Shown here one piece after another: positions 1-8,990 of a stretch of 13,542 bases of DNA. The first letter of the stretch is position 1. Each line of letters starts with the position of its first letter. Origin of the DNA: Funneliformis mosseae (Eukaryota > Glomeromycota > Glomeromycetes > Glomerales > Glomeraceae); the NCBI GenBank assembly GCA_910592005.1, contig CAJVPP010002780.1, positions 1 through 13,542 of the forward strand, in the 5' to 3' direction. Below the pieces are notes generated by a model. It ran no database searches. It was not told where the DNA came from and saw only the letters and a list, made by a program, of their open reading frames with translations. Position numbers and translations under genes: made by a program.

Positions 1-99
1 TAAGGGTTTTTTTATATTTAAAAATCTGTCCGACACTGAAAATCCGTTGTATTGTAAAATTCGTTATATCAAAATTCATTGTAGAAAGAGTTGACTGTA
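1..99. mobile_element. Probable terminus of a pogo-like (Tc1/mariner) DNA transposon
   Basis: The left edge carries spaced CGTTRTAT-type words (TCCGTTGTATTG, TTCGTTATATC, TTCATTGTAG) and ends in GTTGACTG followed by TA at 98-99. On the opposite strand this reads TA-CAGTCAAC followed by repeated ATAACGAA/CAACGGA words, which resembles the inverted terminal repeats of pogo/Tigger-like elements, with TA as the usual target duplication. The element body lies outside the window, so neither the transposase nor the partner repeat can be seen. The assignment rests on resemblance of the terminus only. Confidence 0.4.
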
Positions 100-100
100 T

Positions 101-197
101 ATTGTCAATATTATTCATTTGAAATTTAATTTACGAAAAATTCAAATTTCTAATATGTTAGCATTTATTGACAATATTATTCATTTGAAATTTAATT
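101..197. repeat. 31-bp direct repeat pair next to the transposon end
   Basis: 101-131 and 167-197 are the same 31-bp sequence with a single difference (ATTGTCAATA versus ATTGACAATA), 66 bp apart start to start. The first copy begins just after the presumed TA target duplication of the pogo-like terminus. The spacer contains a GAAATT/AAATTTC inverted word. It may be a small local duplication or part of an older element; no function is visible. Confidence 0.7.
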
Positions 198-658
198 CAA
201 TATAATAAAAATTTCTTATTAAATTTTTTTGGAGAACAATCAAAATTTTGATCAGATTAAGATTGACATTAATTAGAGTTAAACAATGAAAAACAATAGA
301 AATATCAGAGAAATATCAGGTTAAGTTAAAGATAAAATGGGATTTTAATTGATAATTTCCTGATCATAAATCCTTTTAGTTTAAAAAATTGCTAATTACC
401 CAAACAGGAACCTGATCTTTTATTACATCTTTTTTTTAATGATAATCTTTTTTTTTAAATTTAAATATCGTAATAATTATTATTTTATTTTTTTATATTC
501 TTAATTTACTTTTTTTCGTTGGCTGCTTAATTTCATTGAAAGTTATCTTTTAAATAATATTTTATTCTTTTTCATTCTTTTAAATAAATTCAAATAAATT
601 CAAATAAATTATGAATTGTTTAAATTGAGTATCTCAAGCAGTAATTTCAAGAAATAAT
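198..658. other. A+T-rich intergenic sequence, no gene seen
   Basis: Very A+T-rich sequence with T-runs near 430-455 and a short CAAATAAATT tandem at about 590-610. Stops are dense in all frames. It would contain the promoter of the pseudogene that starts at 659, but I cannot name any core element. Confidence 0.5.
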
Positions 659-760
659 ATGGAGAAGCAAGTAAATAGGAGAGTGATAAGAACCTCTAAT
701 CAAACTTTCAAGGTATATATATATATATTTTTTTTATTTTATTTATTATTTTTTTTTTTC

Positions 761-1038
761 ATTTTTTAAAATGATTTATTTATGAAAAAATACATAGAGC
801 TTTGTATCCTATGTTTTCTCAGTGTAGAGAATATATTGTGAAGTCTAAATTATTTATAGTCAAGCATTATTATTCAATAACATAATAGATTTTTTTTATT
901 TTTTTTTTATTTTTTAAAATGATCTATTTATAGAAAAATACATGAAACTTTGTATTCTATATTTTCTCAGTGTAGAGAATATAATGTAAAGTCCAAATTA
1001 TTTATAGTCAAGTATTATTATTCAAAAACATAATAGAT
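761..1038. repeat. 148-bp tandem duplication inside intron 1
   Basis: Copy 1 (about 761-890) and copy 2 (about 909-1038) align at a constant 148-bp offset; for example AAAATGAT starts at 768 and 916, and CATAATAGAT at 881 and 1029. Each copy holds a small hairpin, TTCTC-AGTGTA-GAGAA, unchanged in both. The copies differ at scattered positions, so the duplication is not fresh. It accounts for most of the excess length of this intron relative to the others here. Confidence 0.85.
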
Positions 1039-1368
1039 TTTTTGAAAATATTTTATGATATAATATCAAATGATAAAATATATTTAACTAATAATTAATA
1101 TCTTTAATAATTAGAATACCTTGTCTGAAAATTTGATTAAAGAATCAAGAAGGTTACGTAGGAATTTATTTATACAAGAATATACGTAACATTTATCTGA
1201 CGAAGATTTTTAAAATTATAAATCAGCATCAATAAATAATTGTATTAGAAATGAAGCAGATCTTATTTCATCAATACTAAATGATATTGATGGAATTGTC
1301 GACTTGGACTTTTTAAAGAATTTAAAAAACTTTAGTTTTAAGATTAAGGATTTAGAAGAAAGAATCGT

Positions 1369-1480
1369 AGAATTAACAACAGCAGTAATAGCAACATAAC
1401 CACTACTATCAGAATCATTAATAATAGTAGCAATAGCAACCAACACAACCACTACTATTAAAATCATTATCAGCAGTAAC
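1369..1480 (+). repeat. Degenerate triplet tract within the dioxygenase pseudogene
   Basis: Imperfect triplet sequence (ACA GCA GTA ATA GCA ACA; CCA CTA CTA TCA GAA TCA) that would encode Ser/Thr/Ala/Ile/Val-rich residues. The reading frame changes by +1 across this tract, between VELTT before it and TGNLEDLTKK after it. Replication slippage here is the likely cause. The long reverse-strand frame over 1216-1467 is a by-product of this tract. Confidence 0.6.
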
Positions 1481-1827
1481 GGGAAATTTGGAAGACTTAA
1501 CCAAAAAAATTGCAGAATATATTGAAGAAATTATGTCACCTCAATTTTTACAATCAATGTTAATTATACAAAGATCAATTGCATAAATATAAGTTATATA
1601 AAATAGTTTTACTTGAATATAATGAATATATATACAAGAAACTTGTCAGGTAATTCATGATATTTCCAATAAACTTTTAATGCATATTTCTTACTCTTGT
1701 ATAAAAAATATCAAGAGGAAGAGTAAAAATTCATTTCCTTCTTTTAAAAATAAATTAAATGAATTATTACTGAAATATGTAGAAGAATTCAGGTTTGTAG
1801 AGGATAGTCAGAAAAAGCAACTCCTCC

Positions 1828-1885
1828 ACTATTACTATCACCACTACCATCATCAGTATCAGCATCAGCAGCAGTAATAATAAAA
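1828..1885 (+). repeat. Second triplet tract, CAC/CAT/CAG-rich
   Basis: A run of TAC/CAC/CAT/CAG triplets encodes Tyr/His/Gln in the frame of the surrounding pseudogene and ends in three consecutive TAA codons (1875-1883). The same frame then resumes as NKKQLKASNRKK. It has the same triplet vocabulary as the tracts near 1400 and 2500. Confidence 0.6.
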
Positions 1886-2454
1886 TAAAAAACAATTAAA
1901 AGCTTCAAATAGAAAAAAAATTCGTTATATGAAATGAAAATTATTTGAAGAATATCAGGAATTTAAAAAAGAAAATTCTGATAATGAGGAGTTAGATTTA
2001 AAGGAATATTCTCTAGTTGAAATTAAGATTAAATCAAAAAATAAAGATCTCAAGAGTGTGAATTCCTTTTTTTTGCATTATAATATGTAAAGTTTTAAAA
2101 TAATTGAAGGTAATATTTTGTTAAATTTATTTGATTTATAATTTATTATGCTCATTTTAAAATTATTTTTAATATAATAAAATTATTATATAGGAAATTA
2201 CCATTGTGTAGGTGAAAATGGTGAAACGATATTTTGATTATTTGAAATACCTAAAGAAATAATGAATTTAGTTATGAATGCAGATAGTGCAGTTCAATCA
2301 TATTGGACTCATATACATAATGATCCATCTTATGCTCCTCCAAAATTTAAGGGATTTAATTATTTATCTTCAGGTATCTTATCAGATAATTTTGTATTTT
2401 TTTTGCATAAGCATTTAAAGAGCTTTAAATTTTCTTTATTAATAATAAGTAAAA

Positions 2455-2590
2455 ACAATACTAGCATCACCATCAGAAGCAGTACCAATAATACTAACAA
2501 CACCAATAACAGCATCAACAGTATCATTAGTATCAACAGTACCACCACCATCACTATCTGGAATAGCAGCAGCATTATCTTCAGTAACAA
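2455..2590 (+). repeat. Third triplet tract, upstream of the dioxygenase domain
   Basis: Imperfect ACC/AAT/AGC/ATC triplets. In the frame that leads into the oxygenase domain the tract is stop-free and Ser/Pro/Ala/Thr-rich (for example STVPPPSLSGIAAA), followed by YLFTQHFRIFHNNN. In the frame of the preceding exon it reads Asn/Thr/Ser/Ile. The switch shows a second frameshift, at or before 2455. It may have been a flexible linker in the ancestral protein. Confidence 0.6.
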
Positions 2591-3290
2591 GAACCTATCT
2601 ATTTACACAACATTTTAGAATTTTTCATAATAATAATAAAGTAGTTTATCAATCCTAAAATTATGTTTGTGAAAATAAAAAGGGAAAATATGAAGAAGAT
2701 TACCTGAATCATTCATGGTGTGTAATTAATTTTTTTTTATTATTTGTTTATTATTATTACTTTGATATTATTGATTTTAATATATATTTAATTTAATAGT
2801 TATATTAATGAAATACTATATGATATTAATAAATTAGCAGATTATATTTCAGATATAATGGTATTTTATTATTTATCAATGTTTAATAATTTAAGTAATC
2901 TTTATTTTTCAGATCAGGTAAATTATTTAATTTAAAAATAATTATTTTTTTTTAATAAACTTTATTTTTATTTATACTTATTTTATTTATTATATATAAG
3001 TAAAAAATTGTTTAAGATATTTGAAATATATACGGTAAATTTCAATATCATTTGCAGCTATCATATTGATTATAATGATGATAAATATGGATTTTATTAG
3101 CTTATACTATTAGGAAATTGGAAAGGAGATGATGTGATATTTCCACAACTTAATATAATAGTAAAATTAAAACTTAAAAATATTTTAGCATTTAGATTAA
3201 ATTTACTTATATATGGTAATCCTATATTTTAATATTAGGTATTTATTAGTATTTTTTACATATAATAATTATTTTCAGAGACCTTTGTAA

Positions 3291-3767
3291 ATATAAAAAA
3301 CAAATTCTTTTGAAAATAATAAATAAAAGAAAAAAAAAAGAAAATTAAATATAATTTAATAATTTTATTTTATTTTTATTAAAAAAGAAATTATAAAATA
3401 ATAAAATGTTAAATGCATTATTTGAAATGTAGAAGATTTACATGCATTTACTACTATTAATATATAATATAATATATTAATTTCAAATAAAATTACATCT
3501 TTAAAAAAGTTCATTATATAAAATTATAATACTTATCAAAATAAATAAAATAAATAAATAAATAGTAATAATAATTTTATTAAATTTTCTTTTTATCTAA
3601 AATATAAAATTTGTATTTAGGATTATTCATTATCTTAAAAAATCCTACACAATGATCTATTTCTATAACTTTAATAAATTGAAAACTACTAAATTTATTA
3701 AAATATAACTATTTATAATTATCATATTGCAAATCATCAATTTTATGAGTATTCAATTTGTTACAGG
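3291..3767. other. A+T-rich spacer, no gene seen
   Basis: Nearly pure A/T sequence with short tandem words (AAATAAAT near 3540-3560) and stops in every frame. The right side ends where composition rises at about 3765, which is taken as the truncated 5' boundary of the Helitron relic. The missing 5' part of that element is not recognisable here. Confidence 0.5.
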
Positions 3768-6258
3768 ATGCTAGAGTTGATGATAAAGAGGAATAATCCT
3801 TACATCAATCCTCATAACCGCTTACAACTGCAGGAATGGCGTGCAAACATGGATCTTAAACTAATACTTAGTATTCATGCAGCTCTACAGTACATCTCTA
3901 AATATGCTAGTAAAGCAGAACCAATGTCAATGACATTTTCAGAGATTTTCAATCAAATTCTCAACAACAGTAACCCTGATGATCCTTCATTTTCATCAAT
4001 ACAAAAACTTCTTCTTAATAGCGTCACAGAAAGAGACATATCAGCTCAGAAAATATGCCATCTCCTGCTTAGTATTCCACTTTATCACTCTAGTCAATCA
4101 TTTGTCTCACTAAATGTCAACGAAGAAACACTCAAATGGATTCAAGGAATTGATAGTAATGAAAATAGTGATGATTTCAGTAATGAAACAGGATGTATAA
4201 CACAGTCTAGCCTAAAAAAATATTGGAATCAGCTAGAAGAGCTTGAAGGATTTTTGCTCTTTAGGTTATACTTAATATATAAATTCGTTAACGAGAATTA
4301 GAAGAAATGCAAGAAAGAAAATATTGTTAGGATATGGTCACAACTATCACCAATTCGTGACGGAGACTAGTGAGAGGATTTCTACAGGATAAAGGTATTA
4401 CTTTATGTTCAACATCAGAGTATATAAGAACTAAACGGAAATAGCATCATCTTATGATTCACAGTTTATTGGCAATACAGCGATATGATAGATCATGAAT
4501 CAAATGATCTGCTTAGCAATTACAGACAAAAAAGTAGAATTCAATGATAATGACAGTCAGGACGAGATGGCAGAAGAAGACGATTATGAAGAATATAGAT
4601 ATGACTAGATGCACCTTATAAAGATAGGTCTAAACGTAAAAATCAACAGCCAGTCTGACCTTGGAATACGTAACATAGACTGAAATCACAACTGGATTAA
4701 TGATGCTCAACAGAATTATTCTCATAATGACATTTCAATGATCAGCGAATTCGTATGATAAGTATTAATAAACGTAATAAGCAGAGACAGAGGAAATAAT
4801 GATTATTTAGCCGATTTTAATACCTTAAACGAAAATCAAAGAATAATATTTAATCGAATTGAATCACATTATAATAGCATACTCATGGGCAATCAGATAG
4901 AAGCATTGAGAATGATAATTATGGGTACTGCAGAAACGGAAAAGTCTTATCTTATCAGAACAATAAGGAAGTGACTTAACATCATGGCAGGAAATGAAGC
5001 AAAAATGTCAGTACAAGTGATCGCATTCACAGGAATTACAGTATTTAACATAAATAGAGTGATAATTCACTCAATGTTATCTATACCTATACTTAACAAC
5101 AATAAAAACTTTGAGTTAGATAGTAGTTGGCTAAAATAACTACAAGAATGATTATAAAACGTGATTTACCTTATTATCGATGAGAAAAGTATGGTCAGAC
5201 GTTAAATGCTCGCTTTAATTGATATGTGGTTAAGAGAAGCATTTTCTAAAAACAAGAATAAAGCATTTGGTAAACGATCTATCATACTGTTTAGAAATTT
5301 TGGACAGCTCTCACTAGCTCTTGACCTATTAATGTATGCTAGCAACGCATCGCATGACATAAGATCTAATGATGGAATAACAGCATACAAATAATTCAGA
5401 GAGGTATATAAACTTGACATTATATAACGTCAATCAGGTAAAATTGAATAGCAATAAAGCTTTTGAGACATACTTTTAAGGTTGTGTGAAGGAGACAGCA
5501 GCTTTAATAATTGGCAGAAACTTGGCATCCAATTCAAAGAAAAACTCAGTCGCTTAGAACAGGATCAATTTTTAGACTCTATTTTGATTCTAATCATATA
5601 AGCTGATATAAATAGAATTAATATAAAGATGCTCCGATCATTAAATCAGCTAGTAATCAAGATACATGCAGTACACACTGGTAGACATGAGACTAAAAAA
5701 GCCAATTCAGATATAGCAAAAGGACTCAAAGTTGAACTGTTACTGGCAAAAGAATCATGCGTTATGTTAACGGCAAATTTATGGACTGAAGCCAGATTAG
5801 TAAATAGAGCAATAGGAACAATTGAAGATATTCTGTTTAGAGGACAGGGTCCACCTTTACTTTTTGTAGCAATTTTCATAAGATTCGATATATACAAAGA
5901 AGCTACCATCATAACCTTAGAAGAGAAAAAAATCATACTGATTGTACTAGTAAAACGTATCTGAAAAGATAAAAACAGTATAGTGTGTTCTCAGCTTCAG
6001 GTACCTATATGCCTTGTGTGGGCCATTACAGTACATAAGAGTCAAGGACTAACAATAATAAAGGCGAAAATAGACCTTAGAAACAAAGAATTTGCTATGA
6101 GTCTTTCATTTGTTGCAGTGTCATGAGTTTGATCACTTAATGATATATGCTTTAAATAGTTCACACTCAATAGGCTTCAGCGTATCAAGAATTGTAAAAG
6201 GTTACAAGAAAGAAAGAAAGAAGAAGTGCACCTGCTTACTATGATACCTCACGAATGA
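3768..6258 (+). pseudogene. 5'-truncated Helitron Rep/PIF1-type helicase pseudogene
   Basis: Helitron proteins join an HUH Rep nuclease to an SF1B PIF1-like helicase and mobilise by rolling-circle replication. The relic opens with RNNPYINPHNRLQLQEW and then YISKYASKAE, the catalytic-tyrosine region of Rep; the HUH motif and zinc finger would lie upstream and are absent. The first frame stays open to a TAG at 4299. One net +1 frameshift lies at about 4390-4500, after which a single frame reaches the TGA at 6256. Helicase motifs in order: Walker A degraded to GTAETEKS (4924-4947), Walker B IIDEKSM with Asp-Glu kept (5179-5184), a degraded FRNFGQLSLAL near 5290 where FGDFGQLPPV is expected, then AITVHKSQGLT near 6030 and SFVAVS-stop-V-stop-SL near 6110 where SRVRSL is usual. 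Many in-frame stops lie where Trp, Arg or Gln are expected (for example TAG at 4606). It encodes no active enzyme. PIF1/Helitron assignment is firm; the ancestral start is unknown. Confidence 0.88.
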
Positions 6259-6527
6259 TATAATAAAGGTTTATTTTTAGTCATACAAAAATTTTTTTTA
6301 TGTTTCGTTATACACAATTCAATTTTTATTCATTTTGGCTAAAGAAGAATTAAAGAAAAAACTAAAGAAAAAAAATAATAAAATAAAGAACAAAAAATGT
6401 TTTTTTTTTATTTTTTGACATAATAACAAAATCGCAAAATCTAAATCAATAAAAACATTAGAGTTAAAAAATGCATAGACTATTGCTTCTTTCAGGGGAA
6501 CACAGAATTCTGTGGGTAATATGACGA
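6259..6527. other. Spacer between helicase stop and the ~98-bp repeat
   Basis: Contains A- and T-runs (about 6350-6420) and a slightly more G+C-rich segment from about 6470. A minus-strand frame of 88 codons (6319-6585) crosses it. It resembles no family I know, ends in a poly-Phe/Lys stretch coded by homopolymers, and overlaps the repeat, so I do not call it a gene. If the Helitron is intact on this side, this is its 3' untranslated/subterminal region. Confidence 0.4.
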
Positions 6528-6630
6528 ACCAATCAGCATCAACTCGATCTGTGAGCAGGTGAACATCAAGATATTTCTGTATCATCTTGCATAGACATAT
6601 ATAGTCCTTTGCTTCGCTCTAGACTAATAA
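6528..6630 (+). repeat. ~98-bp repeat, copy 1; candidate Helitron 3' end
   Basis: From ACCAATCA (6528) to CTCTAGACT (6625) this has the same length and landmarks as 9653-9751: ACCAATCA, an AACTCGAT/AACTAGAT word, CATAGA, and TATATAGTCCTTT...CTCTAGACTAATAA. Similarity stops just after CTAATAA. TAGTC and GACTA can pair as a short stem, and the boundary CTAA followed by T fits the CTRR-T form of Helitron 3' ends. Its position downstream of the helicase, on the same strand, supports that reading. The terminal assignment is an inference. Confidence 0.5.
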
Positions 6631-6861
6631 ATAAAAATGATATTAATTTTATAGATATATTTATATACTTACTTTGAAATATAATTATAAAAACTTTTTA
6701 GTTTTCTTCTAATAATAGAAATATTTTTTTTTTCTATATTTGTTTACATATATAAATAAGTAGCAGTAACAAATTTATTTCAACTTTTGATAAATTTATA
6801 AATTTATTTTATAAATAAGAATTCAAATTTAATAAATATTTAAAATATTTATTATAAATAT

Positions 6862-8990
6862 AATTTTATACCTATCAGTTAATTTAAATTTTAACAAAGA
6901 TATTGAATACAAAATAATTCAATTTGCCTATTTTTTAGCTTTATATCTAATATTACGTTTAAATATATTTCTAGGTGATTTTTCAAAATCTAAAGGTATA
7001 TTTTTTCTGTTATTTTACATTATTATGCCAATTTCTTCTCATAAAGATTTTGATAAGACGAAAGATATAGAAATATTTTGATCATCTTTAAAAAATCAAC
7101 CTGCCTATAATTTAAATATACAGTATGTAATGCAACATTTTTATAAAATAGATATATAATATCAATTAAAAATGATCTAGAAAAATTAAAGAAAGTAATT
7201 CAAAAAGAATACTTTTTTCTTTTATTCCTATAAAGTAAATAAATAATTTAATTATAAAATAAAATATATAAGAATTTGTAATTATTATTTATTTATAATT
7301 ACCATATTTCTTAACCAATATTTCTTTATCTTTAGAAGTTAATGCAAATTCTATTTCATTAATATGTAAAAGCCAATTTATATGATTTTTTTTAGTATAT
7401 TTAATTTTAGAATTAGTAGGAAAATAAATATGTTTATTTTTTTATGAGTAAATTCCTTTAATCTCACAAAATCTACAACTGAATATGAATTATATCCTAT
7501 AATATTCATGACTTTTGTAAAAGCTGGAATATCACCTGTCTATACAAGAATATATGTATGTAATATAAATTCACTTTTAGTATATGTGTTATAATATATT
7601 ATACCATCTAAAAATAAAAATATTATTTTAATAAAAAATAATAAATACTTAATTATAAATAAATATAGTAAATTACTTACTTTCTAATTCTTTTATTTCA
7701 TTAATAAATAGACGTAAAAATATATTAAAATTCTTTGGTTGATTTGGTCTAGAAATCAAAAAAGGAATTAATAAATTTTCTTTTTTAACTCTAATTGAAG
7801 GATCCAGATTATTATTTATTAATAGAAATAATCAACAATCATCAGTTTTTTGTTTAAATATCTGATATCCATCATAAGATACTATAAATACAACATCTTG
7901 TTGATTATTAAATAAATCTTTTTCTAATAAATCTTTATATATATTTCCATCAAAAATATCTTCTAAATCTTTAGATTCAACCTCTTTATTAATAATATAT
8001 CAATATTGATAAAATAATTCTTTAGCTCTTATTTTATTATTATATTGAATCTCTAATCTCTTTTTAATAGAAAGATATAGCATTACTTTTTTAGATTTAT
8101 TTTTTATATCATATCTCAATGAATTACATAATGGATAACTTTGATAAGTTTCATAAATTCCAGTATAACATATACAGGAATTTTTACATATATCATAAAA
8201 TTTCAAAACAAGTCCTGTAATTTCTTCTAATATTTTTTTAATTTTATATAAACTAATATTTTTATTGACAAATAATTTGATAATATTATTATATGCTGCT
8301 TCAGTAAAATTATATAATGATTTTAAATGCAAAAGTTTAAGGCCTTTTATAATTTCTTTACTTAATTCTTCTTCAATATCAACTTGCATAATATTATCTA
8401 TATCTTCATCTTCATCTTCATTATAATTATCATTATTTTCTTCATCATCAGTTTCATCAATATTATAATTAAAGATGGAGTTGCAACATTGTGACACTTA
8501 TTTGTTACCTGTTGCAACTTAAATTTTAATAATGTTGCAATTTGTTGCAACATTGTAATGCTTATTTGTTACCTGTTGCAGCTAATTGAGGTGCCATCTT
8601 TAATTATAATCTTCATTATCTTCTTCTGAGATTTTCTTACTTATAGATAAATATTCTATTTCGCTTTCATTTGCTTTATCCATTTGAATATCAATTCATT
8701 TATATTATCTAAATATTTCTTTAAATTTTATTAATTAATATTATATAATAAATAAAAATAAAATATTAAATAAATTATAATTTATAATACTTACTTTATT
8801 ATTTTTTAAATTTAAATTTATATCTTTTTCTTTAACATTTCCTTCTTATTCACTATTGCTTGATTCCTCTTCTATTAACATCTGATTTCTTTTCTGATAT
8901 CTATAATAAACACTTTTTGTTACAAAATTACCATTTAAATAATTTTTTAAACAAATAAATATTTGTATAAATGTAAGTTTTCGCTTATTT
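6862..8990 (-). pseudogene. Tnp2-type (CACTA/EnSpm) transposase pseudogene, four exons
   Basis: Tnp2 is the DDE-type transposase of CACTA elements. Exons on the minus strand are about 8795-8990, 7681-8718, 7303-7607 and 6862-7227. Introns are 8719-8794, 7608-7680 and 7228-7302 (73-76 bp, GTAAGT or GTAATT donors, TAG/AAG acceptors). Order: KLTFIQIFICLKNY and VYYRYQKRN; an acidic stretch; LSKEIIKGLKLLHLKS; CKNSCICYTGIYETY...LCNSLRY (about 8110-8190); MLYLSIKKRLEIQY; DVVFIVSYDGYQIF; an in-frame intron joining to NGIIYYN; TGDIPAFTKVMN and NSYSV. After a frameshift come CRFCEIKGIYS, YGIKEKSILFEL and DIIY (7152-7163) where Tnp2 has DxMH, and finally KYKA-like and LTDRYKI near the end. TGA at 8000 and 7832 and TAG at 7540 fall where Trp is expected; other stops fit Gln codons. 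Frameshifts lie near 8670-8700 and 7470. The MITE at 8470-8602 breaks exon 2. CACTA termini were not found. Confidence 0.8.
8470..8602. mobile_element. 133-bp MITE-like insertion with 8-bp target duplication
   Basis: The element begins TAAAGATGG and ends with its inverse, CCATCTTTA. It is flanked by ATTATAAT on both sides (8462-8469 and 8603-8610). Leaving out the element and one flank rejoins the Tnp2 exon in frame as NEDYNIDETDD, so the insertion point is seen directly. The interior is two 39-bp direct copies (8480-8518, 8544-8582) with four differences, each bounded by the palindrome GTTGCAAC (GTTGCAGC at the far end). It has no coding capacity. An 8-bp duplication fits hAT-type transposases, but the termini are not a classic hAT match, so the family is open. 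The GTG at 8495-8497 that would open the downstream frame lies inside this insert and is not a native start. Confidence 0.82.

Larger units (their letters stand above)
659..3290 (+). pseudogene. Decayed multi-exon gene ending in a TET/JBP-like 2OG-Fe(II) dioxygenase domain
   Basis: Exon 1 runs from the ATG at 659 to 712 (18 codons, starting MEKQVNRR). A 402-bp intron (713-1114, GTATAT...TTAG) joins in frame to NTLSENLIKESRR. Coding continues with in-frame TAA at 1187, 1211 and 1397, and a frame change inside a triplet tract near 1400-1475. The new frame holds from about 1473 to 2109, through YVEEFRFVEDS and LDLKEYSLVEI. Intron 2110-2193 joins exactly to NYHCVGENGETIF. Probable further introns are about 2718-2799 and 2918-3000, the last with a one-base phase mismatch. 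The C-terminal domain shows HID (3062-3070), then GFY-stop-LILLGNW (TAG at 3098 where Trp is expected), DDVIFPQL, NILAF and LLIYGN. After a frameshift, IRYLLVFF precedes the terminal stop at 3288. HxD, a distal His and an Arg in RxS/LxVFF are the iron and 2OG ligands of the double-stranded beta-helix oxygenases. The distal His is Tyr here (3212-3214). TET/JBP-like rather than prolyl hydroxylase is inferred from the GGDLxFPxL...GDIxAF layout. No intact product is possible. Confidence 0.6.

Noticed and set aside
1216..1467. 83-codon minus-strand frame rich in Val/Ile
   Set aside because: It is the complement of the pseudogene exon and its triplet tract; the plus strand gives the spliced, coherent reading.
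2360..2590. 76-codon minus-strand Leu/Val-rich frame resembling a membrane peptide
   Set aside because: Hydrophobicity arises from the complement of Asn/Thr/Ser triplets in the third low-complexity tract.
5202..5936. Several frames on both strands within the Helitron helicase
   Set aside because: All are segments or reverse shadows of the single decayed helicase frame, cut by in-frame stops.
6319..6585. 88-codon minus-strand frame
   Set aside because: It overlaps the ~98-bp repeat, its C-terminal third is homopolymer-coded Phe/Lys, and I recognise no family. It is most likely a chance frame in Helitron flanking sequence, though its N-terminal half (coding from 6585 leftwards) is not obviously random.
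1900..8500. Alternative genetic code with TGA read as Trp
   Set aside because: TGA occurs repeatedly where Trp is expected, but so does TAG, and TAA appears at Gln sites and TGA at Arg sites. Frameshifts are also present. Transition decay explains all of these; code reassignment does not.
8480..8582. Two spaced 39-bp repeats as a minimal CRISPR-like array
   Set aside because: Only two units, a 25-bp A+T-rich spacer, flanking inverted termini and target duplication; it is a transposon interior in a eukaryotic-type sequence.
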